A DNA stretch of 64,000 nt from Chalciporus piperatus. Lineage: Eukaryota > Basidiomycota > Agaricomycetes > Boletales > Boletaceae. The stretch's first letter is position 1. Every line of letters begins with the position of its first letter. The translations under genes and the position numbers were made by a program. The notes beneath the pieces were generated by a model. The model had not been told where the DNA came from. It searched no databases and saw only the letters and a list, made by a program, of their open reading frames with translations. Of the stretch, positions 20,701 through 32,443 are shown one piece after another. The stretch lies in contig JBBPTG010000008.1 of the NCBI GenBank assembly GCA_038093975.1, positions 1 through 64,000 on the forward strand, in the 5' to 3' direction.

Positions 20701-23700
20701 ATGGACTCTGACATTCACCCTGCGCAGTCAGACGTGCCAGATAATGATGCATCCTCGCTGCGGGCAGCTGCCCTATTGTCTAGAAAGCGCCGAAAAGTTG
20801 CCCCAGAGGCACCGACTCTCCCCCCACGCATCGCTCCAGAGCCCAGTCTTCAGCTCGACTACGGCCAGGACGGCCAGGACGAATCAGCACCCGCTCAACA
20901 AACGGGGAGCAAGCCCCCACCAGTCTCACATCCCGCCGTCCCACCGGTAAGGACGAACCAAATGGAAGATATAGAGGATGGTCAAATCCGTGAAGAAGGC
21001 GAGATTAGCGATTCTGAGACCTCTCCTCCGCAACGACGTTCACCCACACCGCCGCCGAGGACCAGACAACGCCCCTCTGTGTCCCACCCCCACCCTCAGG
21101 AGCCTGCAGGGCCCGAAATTCCATTGCCCCCACGTCCGCCCTCTCGCTCTGAAACTGAAATAGTATCGCCGTCCGAGCCAGTCGAGCCTCCCGCCTACTC
21201 GTGGCAACCCGTCACGAATTCTACTTCTGTCGAACCTTTCGCGTTTGAGACTGCCGCCTATCGACTTGATGGCAATCATGTCAGACCGGGCCTAGCTAGT
21301 TCGTTCTGGTTCCCATATCAATCACGCCGTCTCATTTTATTTTTTCAGTGACGCAAGAGCAGTACAACACTGCCAAGGACATCGTTCTTGACCTCTTGGG
21401 ATGGGGCGTCCCTCCCGAGTACCTTCTAGAATGCGGCTTGAGTCGGCATGTCATCTACTACGTTTTTTCGGAACTCAATCTGCGACTCCCAAACAACCTG
21501 GACCTAAGTGGGCTCATTCCATATCCAACACCTGAGATACTCGCACTCATACCAGTTTCTCCATCCTTGTCCGCTCGGTCCCTTCACTCTTCGTCTTCTG
21601 CAATGCCTCCTCCGTCCGTCATTCCAGCCCGGGCTTCTCTTGCCGAGCGTATGAGCTTGGAGCGCATCGATACTGAAATGTCGTCACCCGACCGTTCTCC
21701 ATACGTCAAGCCTGAGCCAAGCTCACCGTCATCTGCCGATCTCTCTAATTCTCATTCGCTGCTCATGATAGAACAGCAACGACGCCAAGAACTGCTGGCC
21801 CGCAAAGCCGTCATTGCCTCCCGCAAGGCGCGACAGAGCGAACCTCCAGGCTTCACTCCGTCCAATGATCAAGATGTCGATATGAATAACATTCCTCAAT
21901 CCGTCGACGAATTTTTGAAGACCATCGAGCCTCCAGCGCACCTGGATGTCGGTGACCTCGAAGACCACAATCGAGTATCCTCCATCGGCATGACCCCTTT
22001 ATCCGAGGTGATGGATGTGGATGAGCCCATTCCCGGTCTTGTTGGCATCTCCAGGGATACTTCTACGTTCTCGGCGGGTCCCTCTTCGACTCAGTCGTTA
22101 TCTTCTGCAAGTACGGCCACATATACTGAACCGGACTCACCTCCGGCGTTCCATATGGGCTCGACAGGCGACGCGGAGCCTTCCAACAACGGCTTACAAC
22201 GCCGTGCAACGATACCTGTGGACACCCCTAGCTCCCACCCGCCAACCCTTCAAGCAAACCCAAGCTATGACAGCATGGATGACAGCAGCTATCCGCAACG
22301 GCGAGGCACGAAGCGTCCCGTGGCAGCTGACTTCGTCGACTTTGATGGTCCAGGACCCTCGCGTGGTTATGGAAACTCGTCCTCCTCTAATGGTTACTCC
22401 AATGGTGGCGCTCTATCTCGCCGCAAAAACGGTAGTTTCGCTGGGATTACTGGCACTCGGCGTTGCGTGATCGAATTGAGCGATAGTGAGGATGATGGAG
22501 ACGGCTATGTTATGGGGGATTATGTTGGGAACGGCGACACTCGCGAGTATTCACCGGTTGCCACTCCAGGATTATCCGCTCGCAATCCACAGCGGCTCAC
22601 CGCAACTCCGACCATGTCGGCTCAGGTTGTTTCCAACGGTAATTCAGCACCGTCGGGGCAGTCATCATCCACGAATGCCCTCGCTGAAAAGGAGGAAGAG
22701 ATCAAGCGAATGCGACAGCTTATCGCGAAGAGGGAAGAGCTCAGGTTAAAGAGGCTCACAGCTGTCAGTCCCCCGACTTCCTTTGAAGAATTCTTTTAAT
22801 GTTCTCCTATAGATATCTGGAAAGTCGACGCTAATGATTCCGCTGGCCACCGATGCTCAAGGTCCGGAAACAACGGCAATGGTGAAACAGGAAGAAACTC
22901 CCGTTACTTCATTTGGTCGCCACGACTCGCGAGATCGGGAGATCGACTACAGTTCCATTGTGGATTCAACATCAAAACATGGTTCGTATCGATTGACCTT
23001 CCCCTTTTCCTCCCCTCTCCCATTCTTCTCGAGCGGTCAAAATTGAGGTACCATGTGCGGACCTAGTTGTGCTATTTTACAACCGTTTTTCATACCGCTG
23101 TCATTTATGACGGCGTTCTTCCATTCGTCGAGATTCTACGTTGACAATTCATTGATTCCCAGGTATCTCGGTAGCAGTGTCTGATGGGAACACAGGGCTC
23201 CTATCGACCGACAACTCTGCGACGGGCCATAGCCTCGGGTTATCCACCCAAGAGACATCCCCTATTGGTTCTCTCTCTCGGTTCTCCACCAGTCCGACCG
23301 CCGGCTGATATACGTTTTTTTTGTTTCCTCCCCCCCCCTCTCCGCACCTTTCTGTGGATGTGCCTCCCGATTTATTGTGATTGGTTCTCTCGCTTTCGCA
23401 TCTTTACTTCTCGTTTGGTTTCTACCTTGGTTTTATCTTTGATTCTCGCCGGCGTATATTCATTTTCGTCACCGCCGATGACCTTGTTCTGGGTGTTTGA
23501 CTGGGGGGTTTCAGGACGCGAACTTTCCGCGCAGGACGATGACTCTGAGGATGAGCAAGGTATGTTCGTCGCTCGCACTCACTTTGTCCTGCGCTCGCAT
23601 TCGTGCCCGTGCTCATCGTCTGTTTCTCGTTTCTGTCTATCTTTTGGCTCGTTCTTCCGATGGGCCCCCAGATTTGATGATCACGGGAGAGGCACAGACA

Positions 23701-24677
23701 ACACAAGTGGCAAGAATCCGTTCCTTTCCTAATTTTGACTTGCTTTCCACTTCCTAACTTCGGCCCCTTTTATTTTCCCCCTCTCGCATCTCCATAATCG
23801 CGTGTTTAGATCCCCCCATCGAGACTGGAGGTTTATCAAGAGTCTTCTGCCGCCGGTGATTCCGGAACATCATCGTCGGCACAGGTGCGTGTTTCGGTTT
23901 TCCTTGTTATGGAGGCCGTGTGGCCTATTGTGCTGATGTGTGCTGATGTAAATGGGTGGTTACTATTGGTGATAGGTTTCCCGGCAGCAATCACGGAATG
24001 AAGCACCTCTTCAATCATCAAGATCTAGCTTTCCTTTGTACGATTCCCCTCTCTCTCGATATCCACTTCTGCAATCTCGATTCGGACCGGCAACAAGGGT
24101 CTTCGACTCCTCTCTGGACAGCTTGCCCACTCCATCACATGCTAGTACTAGTTCCTCGTCTCCTGTACACTCCCCATCCCCTATTTCCTTTACCATACCC
24201 TCTTCGTTTTCTGTGTCCTCTCACTCTTTGCCTATCACACTTCCAGACCTCAAGCGATTGAAACAAGCTGCGGTGCATCGTTCTCTCGCACAGCTTACGA
24301 GACAAAGTGCAGGCCTTCGGGTGTGCCAATACGAAGTACCCGGTGGCGGCGTTTGCCGCGACAAGGATTGCGAAGAACTGCACCTCGGTCGAATAGCTGT
24401 TGACCCGAGCGGTATGTTGTGGAGCTGTCTTGTGTTCAAGCACGCTGAAGACGTCAACGATATAAATCGTTCGACTTGATATGTCTGGCTTTTAGATGCA
24501 GAGGTCGCATCATACGTGCATGAAGCCCTTCCACCACCGTGGAATGGACGATGTGCCGTGCGGGCGATCGAGATTGCGCTCGAGGGCGTGCGACTGCGTG
24601 GAGGCGCCAAAGACGTTGATGATCGCGTTCGGGAGGCTCTTGCTGGACTCGGTATACCGATGATTGACGCACGCTGA
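20701..24677 (+). CDS. Red1-like protein with C3H1 zinc finger
   Basis: The C-terminus carries CQYEVPGGGVCRDKDCEELH, matching the C3H1 finger typical of fission-yeast Red1, a scaffold of the MTREC/NURS complex that targets meiotic and cryptic RNAs to the exosome. The long upstream part is disordered, with an EDGQIREEGEISDSE motif, SR/Pro-rich regions and a helical piece (EEEIKRMRQLIAKREELRLK). An intron at 21299-21348 joins GLA to MTQEQYNTAK. Downstream of 22800 many introns, some over 200 bp with a T8/C9 tract (about 23316-23340), cut the frame into short exons; I could not resolve all junctions around 23510-23970. Ends LAGLGIPMIDAR. The finger is firm; assignment as a true Red1 orthologue is inference. 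Confidence 0.75.
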
Positions 24678-25324
24678 CATGACCGGTCTCCTGCCTGGCC
24701 AGAACAAGATCGACAGACGGACGAAGAAGACGACGCGGGCGCACGGAATGTAAAAATGATCTCGAGTGTCAAAATCAGTGGGGACAAGAGCGCTGAGCGC
24801 CACGGGAGGAAACTCCTGAGTATGGTAGTACGACGATGCGCGATGTTTTGTTTACTTGGACGACGAGGATGAATGATGTACGGTCTTGGATTTCCAGATT
24901 GGCTGAATATGGACATGTGACCAAAAAAGGGTAATGATGAAGTAATCGATACGTTTATGGAATGATGAATTCCCAATTGAATTGAATTTTACGGAAGCGG
25001 AGTGATCGTGGGAGGGGAAACTGCGGAAGCATAGGCCGGGGATTACCGTTTTGTGCCTGGCCGGTGAAGAAATACTCCGACGAAGCCAAATAAACAAATA
25101 CATTGAGCCGTCTTTTTTTGATCGACCAGACTGAGACGACACACGCCCCGTTGACAACTCCCTCCCTTTTCCACCTCCTTCCAACTTCAGCGATTCCTTT
25201 TTAAGGACTCCCTCCGCACACCGCTGTCATCGTCACTCGCAAGCACAATCATCCTTGAACAACTAGTCGTCGTCGTCCCTGCTCGTCGTCGTCGCTAACT
25301 ATTCAAACAGTCCCTCAACGCTAC
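24678..25324. other. upstream region of the MADS-box gene
   Basis: About 645 bp without a gene. Minus-strand open frames overlap the end of the zinc-finger gene and lack motifs. Near the MADS start there is pyrimidine-rich sequence and a TCG/CGT triplet run (about 25266-25297). It probably holds the promoter and 5' UTR. Confidence 0.45.
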
Positions 25325-26692
25325 ATGGCATATCGCCATCTCCCATCTGCCTCCACCAACTCACCATCTTATCCGTATTCCAAGACCGCGGCCCATCACG
25401 GTCAGCAGCCTTCCCTTTCCGGCCAAAACCTACAGGACGACCCAACCTCTTCATCCCCAACAATGCGTAAGCGCCAGCGCACGGCCCTCGATATGTCGAG
25501 CCAACAAGTAGCAGATCCTCAGCAACAGCCCCCGCCACACCAACAGTCTACCCCACATCTTCCCCAGCCAGGCGCAGTCCCAGACGACGGTTTCATCAAC
25601 GATCAGGACGCGGCCGAGAGCGGCGGCGACGATGATGACGAAGAGGAGAAACCAAAGGATAAAAAGGCAGGAAGGCGCAAGATTAAGATCGAATTTATTC
25701 AAGATAAATCGCGACGTCACATAACATTCTCCAAAAGGAAAGCTGGTATGTGATCGTCTTCCTTTACCTCTCTCGCGCTTTTCCTGAAAACGCTACTTCA
25801 CTTTCGCAGGCATAATGAAAAAGGTATACACGTCTATCGTGCCTTCGCCTATTGCTTATCTAACAATCACCCAAAGGCGTATGAGCTGTCCACTCTCACA
25901 GGTACACAAGTACTCCTCCTCGTCGTGTCAGAAACAGGTCTTGTATACACTTTCACGACCGCAAAGCTACAACCCCTCGTCACCCAACCCGAGGGTAAAA
26001 ATCTCATCCAAGCCTGTCTCAATGCCAATCCCCAGGGTCCTCATGGCCCACCCAGTCTGCCGATCGGTGCCCCAATAAACCGGGCCACCATGTCCATGCC
26101 TCCTGGTGGTGCTACAAATCTCCCTGGTGGTCTCTCCATTCCCGGTGGTCCCGTCAGTGGCCCAGGAACCACCAAGGAAGACGGTGACGAAGACGGCGAT
26201 GACGAAGTCGCCCATGGCGGTCGTACTGCGGCTGCTGGTGACAAGCGCCGTCGTCGCCCCTCTACAACGGGAGCCTCAGCTCCCGGTCGTGCTGGGCCCG
26301 GATCACCACAAACCCCCAATAGCAGTATTCCTCCTCTCTCTATTCCTGGTGCTTCTCAGCATCAATCCAACGCCCAAGCTCCGCCACCCCCACAAATATC
26401 TCTTGGTTCTCCGACCAGCCCCCAGCAACAACACTCGCAAGTGCCGTCGTCACCCCAATATGGCCCGTCGCCGACGGGTGGGTATGCTCCCCATGGTCAG
26501 CATCACGGGCACCATGGTGGAAGTCCCACAGATGCGGGTATGTACGGCGGACACATGATGCCCGCCCCATACTCCTATCCAGGTCCGGGTGGTCAGGGTG
26601 GTCAGCCCCTCGGTGGGCTCGCCGCCGCTGCCGCCGCTCAGCACAATCACTGGGCGCCACCACCCCAAGCTGGGCATTACGCAAGGAGATGA
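25325..26692 (+). CDS. MCM1: MADS-box transcription factor, Mcm1/SRF type
   Basis: The MADS domain reads GRRKIKIEFIQDKSRRHITF, then SKRKAG, IMKK and AYELSTLTGTQVLLLVVSE, ending TFTTAKLQPLVTQPEGKNLI. This is the SRF/Mcm1 class rather than the MEF2 class. Such factors bind CC(A/T)6GG sites with cofactors and control mating, cell-cycle and metabolic genes. The domain is split by introns after KRKAG and after IMKK, making a very short middle exon. The N-terminal extension of about 115 residues is Ser/Gln/Pro-rich then acidic. The C-terminal half is rich in Pro, Gln, Gly and His (HGQHHGHHGG) and would serve as an activation region. Ends PQAGHYARR. Confidence 0.93.
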
Positions 26693-27938
26693 TGCACGGA
26701 CAATGTTTGCCTGTTTTTCGCTGATGAGTTTTTACGCTCGCTTGGTCGGCGTTCTTGTGGTGTATCTTTTTTGAAACGGGTCAGAAGTCAAACTTATGCA
26801 CTCCTTGCAGTATTGTCATGTTCTCTTGTCTTCACGATTTCTTTATCCACTTGCCTTTTTTTTCGTTACTGCTACTTACATCCACGCCTTGTCTCGTTGA
26901 AAGTGTACGCTAATTGATCAATCTCCCTTTATGACCACCTCTTGCGTCTTGATTGTCATGTAACCTTGGTCATAGGTTGTCCCACTACCCCGCTGGTTAG
27001 CAATGCTGTAGCTTTTTCCTCGCGCTGCTGAATCACTTTTTACATTACAGCTCAAGTACCCACGATGTCACTTTATATTCCCTTCGGCAATCTGATTTTT
27101 GGGGAAATTAACGACCCGACTCGGACACCATGCCTCGGGAACATCCAAAGAGGGCAGATTTTCCGTCAACCAAAGCGAGCTCGCTAAATGGAGTGAAGCT
27201 CGCGGCCGGTCAATGGTGTACTTTTCTGTCAATCTCAAGTTTGGCCTTTTCTTTTTCTTTTCTTTTTCTTTTATATCCTTTTAGTATCTCGAGAGTGACA
27301 GATTGTGGCACTGGTAAGTATTGACTACTGTATTACTATTAGGAACGAGCTTGTTCTTCGAATTCGCGGAGTGGACTATTCGAGTGAACGCAATCGACCC
27401 CTCTGAGCACCTTTGACAAGGTACTTCTTCGCCGTGACCAGTTCTGTGTTCTCAGGCAACCATTCTCACAGCACAGCAGAGAGCCACGCACATCCAGGCT
27501 GTGAGACATTGTGCTCTGATAGACTATAGTGCGGCACGCCTTTGCCTTTTTGCCTTTGATGAAAGTGCTCATTTGAGTTCTGCCCCGATCATTCCGCTTG
27601 TGTCGTCAGAGGTCTGGTTCTGCAGACCAACGTACAACATCGTTCGTGTCCTCGATATATCGATAAGTTCTCAAGCTCAAATGGTAACATATGCACGACG
27701 GAGGGTTCATCGTGCAGGGAGCGTACAAGTATGTTCAAACTTGGGGGAACTTGGATGCTGAAATATACCTCATGTAGTATGTATGATCGAGAAGCCATCT
27801 CAATTTGATGTGTCCTCTCTCCTCTATTTTTTGCCTTGTTGCCCGTGGACCAACGTGGACCACGCGTCTCATGACCTTCTCCCAGCTCAACGTATTGAGG
27901 CCGAGCCATTCTTGGCATCTGGTACGACTGCATTTTGA
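26693..27938. other. gene-poor stretch downstream of the MADS gene
   Basis: The first few hundred bases are probably 3' UTR. A pyrimidine tract of TTTTC/CTTTTT units lies at about 27240-27275. Small open frames on both strands show no recognisable motif or consistent splice joining. No RNA gene was recognised. Confidence 0.4.
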
Positions 27939-28484
27939 TGTCTGCCTCTAGCTCATCTGACCCCTGAGATATGCATCCGCGGTAGGAACGCTTACAGACC
28001 TGTTTCGAAAATCGTCACAAAACAAGACTTGTCTTATAATCCGGTTTCAATTCAACGCACCGAGAACGACGCTTGCTGTGCAGTACCTACTTCCCAGGAG
28101 GGACGCCATTCGTTGTCAGCTACCTCAAGTAACCCATACGCTCGTCGTGGGTCATGTTTCGAAAAGAACCCGAATTTGAAGCGGTGGGTGGATCACTTGC
28201 GATCACGCGCATATCCCGGTCTCTTTCCTGAACGGATTGTCTCATCAGTGCCCCAAATCGACTTAGCCTCCCGCCTTCCTAGGCGCCGGGATGGCAGCCC
28301 ACCCATTGAATCAGCCACAAACGCCACACTGGGGTCAAGCTCATTTACGAGCCAGCTGTCAGGATCGTGTTCCACGCATCAGTGGCCCCTGCTGACAGAC
28401 GTGTAAGTAAAGTACCAGCAAACGCCCATTGTGACGACCTCTCTGTAATCTCACAGGACGTCGCCATGAGTAAACTGCCTGTCT
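27939..28484 (+). other. possible orphan exon(s), unrecognised
   Basis: One frame is open from about 27939 to 28409 (about 157 codons) and contains FEKNPNLKRWVDHLRSRAYP and SATNATLGSSSFTSQLSGS. It ends in a good donor sequence, GTGTAAGT; a candidate acceptor TCTCACAG follows at about 28457. Joining them continues DVAMSKLPVFSRNKL and stops near 28503. No ATG lies in the long frame, so an upstream exon would be needed. I do not recognise the protein. It could be an orphan gene, a pseudogene piece or chance. Confidence 0.25.
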
Positions 28485-30723
28485 TCTCAAGGAACAAACT
28501 GTCCCTGGACTGGGTCCTGCTTGGGTGACAGATGGGCTAGGATTCTACAGCACCTCGTGCCTCGAGTTCTTGGATTACCATCAATCATATGATAGCAAAG
28601 CACATTTTGACGGGAAACGCGATTCAGTAACCGCCTTGGTAACGTGGGGTGCCGAACTTCGCCTCAAGAATTGGATATTCTCGGGTGCCCGAAGAACTAA
28701 TTATTATTCTGCCATCGTTATTCGCGACCGAATTCCTTCAAAGACTTTGGCGAGTTCGAATCAAGCTATGAAAATCTAGAAAGCACTGGTTCTGATGGCG
28801 GTGAATACACAGGAGGCAACGTTGATAAGATACGACGGAAAGACAGATACTGCACTAGCCTTTTATACATTGTCATGTGTTTTTCGCTGGGTTTCGAGGG
28901 TTACGCCCACGAGCTTGACAAACTTATGACAGGTGTCGTACGGCTCATTTGGCATGCCAGCGGCGTTCTGTCGCGGAAAATTAAAAGAGGACAAACAGTC
29001 TTTCCCTGAAAAGGCAAGTCTTGCTGTCTCGCCCCTTGATCAGGATGATGAAGAAACCTGGATCCGTCATGACGTCTGATGCCGCCCAAAGTCACATGGA
29101 GTGTAATAGTATCTGATCAAGGCAACAAGACATGACAGCGATGCGGCGACGCGACTCAATCGAACCGAATTGCCCCCCCGTCGCGAGATTAACTAACTGA
29201 GGGAATGATTAAACTGTCGTGACCGTGGTCTAGATCGCCGTGTGGCATGGAGTAATCGCATGCAGACAAGTCCAAGAAAGAGGGGGAAAGACGAGTTTCA
29301 GAGGATAATGCCACAGGGTCATCGCCCGACTGGTCAGACTGACCTGAGCTTCCATTGCGTTTCAAGGTTTGATTGACATCCTTATGGTCGATGGCGGTGA
29401 TGGGGTGACACAGAAGTGACGGGACGACAATATTTAGCGATTGGGCCCACATTTCGATACCTGGGCCTCGTGTTTTGCTTGATCAGAGGGTACGGGATGA
29501 CTTGATGACTCATCCGTATGGTCCGGGGAAAGGGGAAAGGGGAAAGGGGGCAGTGGGTGGGCGAAGATAGGTGTTTACCATCATCGTAACACAGCACTTA
29601 CCGTATTTGATCACTTGACCCAGTGCTGTATGTTCTGGATATGATTAGCGCATGATGATCCACACTCACGTTACAAGCCTTCGCAGCTTCCATGCGACTA
29701 ACATGGGAAATACTTGAAAGGGTGGAGGGTGTCGAATGGGAACGAGGCGCAGGTGCCCTATTTAGGTATACCAGACCGAAAATGGGGAGCCATCGTCAGA
29801 TGGGCGTCTGTGGGCGGACGGTCTTAGGAAGGCTTCATGTTTCTAACACAGGTATCTCATTTGCTGCACGAGGTATCAAAGAAGCGACTTTTTCCTAGGG
29901 GTCGGACCCGGGTCAACGATTGGGAAAATGGTAGCAGAGAATCGGTCGCACAGTAAAACGCTGGAGCGCCTCCCTGCTACATCATCGCTCCTACAAGACC
30001 GGGCACGATCGAGTCAGTCACATCTGAGGAGTGAGAACATGGGAGGAGGGAAGATATTCGGAAAACGGTACCTCAATTACCGGATCAACCTCGACGTGGC
30101 GCTCCAAGTTGCGCTTGGCACCCCTTTTTCAACGGCAAAATAGCAGAGATTCCCATTCTCGTCCTCCTTCCATACCGCAGCGCCATCATACACTGGCCCA
30201 GGATGACCGGCTGCCTACCGTTTTATCCATCTGATCTGTGCCCCGGAACCCCACTCCGTGCTTCCGCCCCTTGAAATAGCTTCGGTCGGCGATTCGAGGG
30301 ACCTCCCTCCATGACCGCGATTCGCGGCCTGCCTGTGGAGTTGCACGAAACACCACGGGGCATTGGGCAAAGGGTCATTAGCATCATTCTTTAATCAAAA
30401 CCGCCCGGCTTCTACTGGGTGGAATTGGGAAGAGGCTACGGCGCAGGCCAGGAGAATATCACTGAAAATGGATGAAACGGTGAAATGCAGCATTGTCATA
30501 TAAAGAGGGGGATTGCTTACCACCCGGCTCATGGAAAGAAGTGAAGGGAACGAGGCCCGAACGTCTACCAGGGATCGAGTTGGTGGGGAGTTTCTGAAAT
30601 CGGGTCGTTGCTCTCACTCTTAATGAATCACGATCCTGCATTTCGAAATAATCATGACAGTGTAGAGTATGGCGTAACTAGATAGAGATTTATAAGTAGA
30701 TTGAAGGGTATGCACACCCTCAC
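28485..30723. other. gene-poor stretch before the acyltransferase gene
   Basis: About 2.2 kb with short open frames on both strands. One frame at about 28703-29007 (containing FGEFESSYENLESTGSDGG) lacks a start and clear splice partners. A G-quadruplex motif lies at 29525-29550. No known protein, tRNA or transposon end was identified. Confidence 0.4.
29525..29550 (+). other. G-quadruplex motif
   Basis: Four runs of at least four G separated by AAA (G4-A3-G4-A3-G4-A3-G5) on the plus strand, a textbook intramolecular quadruplex pattern. More G runs follow (GTGGGTGGGC). It sits in the gene-poor region, with no assigned promoter nearby. Confidence 0.8.
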
Positions 30724-32288
30724 CTACTTCCGCCCACCAACGAACGTCTCTAATGCTGAGAGCAAACCAAACCCAGCCGCCTCTTCGACACGTCGAAGTA
30801 CCGGAATCAAAAGCTGCCTAGTAGGGCTAATCACAGGTGGGATGATCAGCCCACCACCGAGCCCTCTGCTATGCCACGAATTCACTGTGGAGCGGCTATG
30901 AGTAGAGGTCAGGAAAACGGTCGATCTACGCACCCAACGGCTGACCCATGATAAAAATGCAGAAATAGACCCACAGCCTTCCATATATCCCACCGACCCT
31001 GCTTCCGGTAGTGCCGCGCCAGAGTTTCTCGACAAAAAGTAAAAGAGCTTGCAGCATGAAGAACAGCATAACCACCCAGTCGAAACCCTTCCCCAGCATG
31101 GATGCCGAAAATTCGTGGTACATTCCCGAGGCAAAGAACGTCCCCAATAGCATGCCCACATTTCCGGCAAGCCATTTACCGGTGAGACCTCCGTACACAA
31201 AGAAAGTCTGACGAAGAACTTGATGCCAGCGTTTAGCCCAGAAGGTATGCATTGAATCGGAAACCCAAGGATTATCCATGAGGGGAGGCCACATTTCTGG
31301 AGAGCTAGAAAGCGCCGTGAGGGCGAACAAGGTGAAGAGGCCGTGTACCATTTCAAAACCGGCAATGAGACACGTTCCTGTGGCGAGATGGATAGCAGTG
31401 GATAATATGTATCGTTGAGGAACGGGTAGGTCGGGTTTAAACATTGTTCCTCCGTGTGGTGAACCGACCTCTGGTATAAGTTTGATAAAAGACTCCAATG
31501 CGTCGAAAAGAAGGAAGTGTTTGAGAGTCGACACGAAAGTGGCGTATAGGAAGGCAGAACGCTCGAGGGGGCGTGTATCTCGTGGAATATGCAAGTCTGC
31601 GCCAAACTGCCATCCTAGTCCACGAGTGGTAAGCATGACTTCGAGCGGGTCATGTATCCAAGGTGGTAGTGAGTGATTCCTTGGTGGGTGCATGTACTTT
31701 GCTGAATCAGTAGACGACGCGTTGCCGTTAAGAATGCTGTTGGAATAATGTTGGACAGGCTGCGGTTTACATGGAACACCTGGCTTCTTTTCACCGACTT
31801 TGAGCATTCCATCCTTTCTCCACGCGAAGTCAATAGCTTTGCCACAGATAACTTCGGCCAAAATCCCTGTGAGAATTAACGCAGATGCCAGTGCCATGTT
31901 ACACCGCGCTGCAGACGAGTACGATATAGAACAAAGGCTTACCTTGACCCCAATTGTAGATGTTGAGTTCTGGCTCCGTGTACATGAAACGAAAGTATGT
32001 CCCAAATGTCAGGCATATCACCAGAGGCAACAGCAATAGCCTGAGGTAGAAGGTATCTGGACGTCTTGAGAGGTAGGCCATGAGGAAGAAAGGGACGAAT
32101 GGGAGAAGCAGATGAGGGACATGGTGCAATTGTATGGGTATGCGATGTTCAGGGTAAGGTATTATTGATCGATATGCATTATGAACGCTGTAGGAAGAAA
32201 CTGTATTAGAAAAGATGATTGGTGGATGATTGAGACCCACAAATTGTAAAAGTAGGACAACATGAGCGCAACTCAAAGGATGATGCAA
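30724..32288 (-). CDS. wax-synthase-domain (MBOAT-like) membrane acyltransferase
   Basis: Basidiomycetes have an expanded family of wax-synthase-domain acyltransferases, some of which acetylate terpenoids or sterols. The N-terminal part has hydrophobic spans (LLLPFVPFFLMAYLSRR, LRLLLLPLVICLTFG) and EPELNIYNWGQG. After an intron the core follows, with PLERSAFLYATFVSTLKHFL, NPWVSDSMHTFWAKRWHQVL and the catalytic-type His in FFASGMYHEFSASML. Near the end, splicing of 30885-30933 joins MGQPLV to NSWHSRGLGGGLIIPP and ends LETFVGGRK; without splicing a stop follows at once. The first exon is unresolved: the frame is open to 32288 but has no good ATG, so the 5' limit is only the frame limit. Divergent from the NiCoT gene. 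Confidence 0.8.
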
Positions 32289-32443
32289 ATGTTCGAGGTC
32301 TGCTGTTCCCTGTGCTGACTAATAAGCAAGAGACAATCTCGTATTGTCACCGAACGGATGAGCAGCTTCAAGTTGCCAGTGGAGCTCCTTTACTTATTTC
32401 CACCCCCAGCTGTCGAGCTGACGCGGCGCTGAACGTTTTGACC

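Noticed and set aside
23316..23345. T8/C9 tract as a regulatory element
   Set aside because: It lies inside a probable intron and fits an ordinary polypyrimidine-like tract.
24142..24151. Extra AGTACTAGT site
   Set aside because: It lies inside Ser/Thr codons of the Red1-like gene, so codon repetition explains it.
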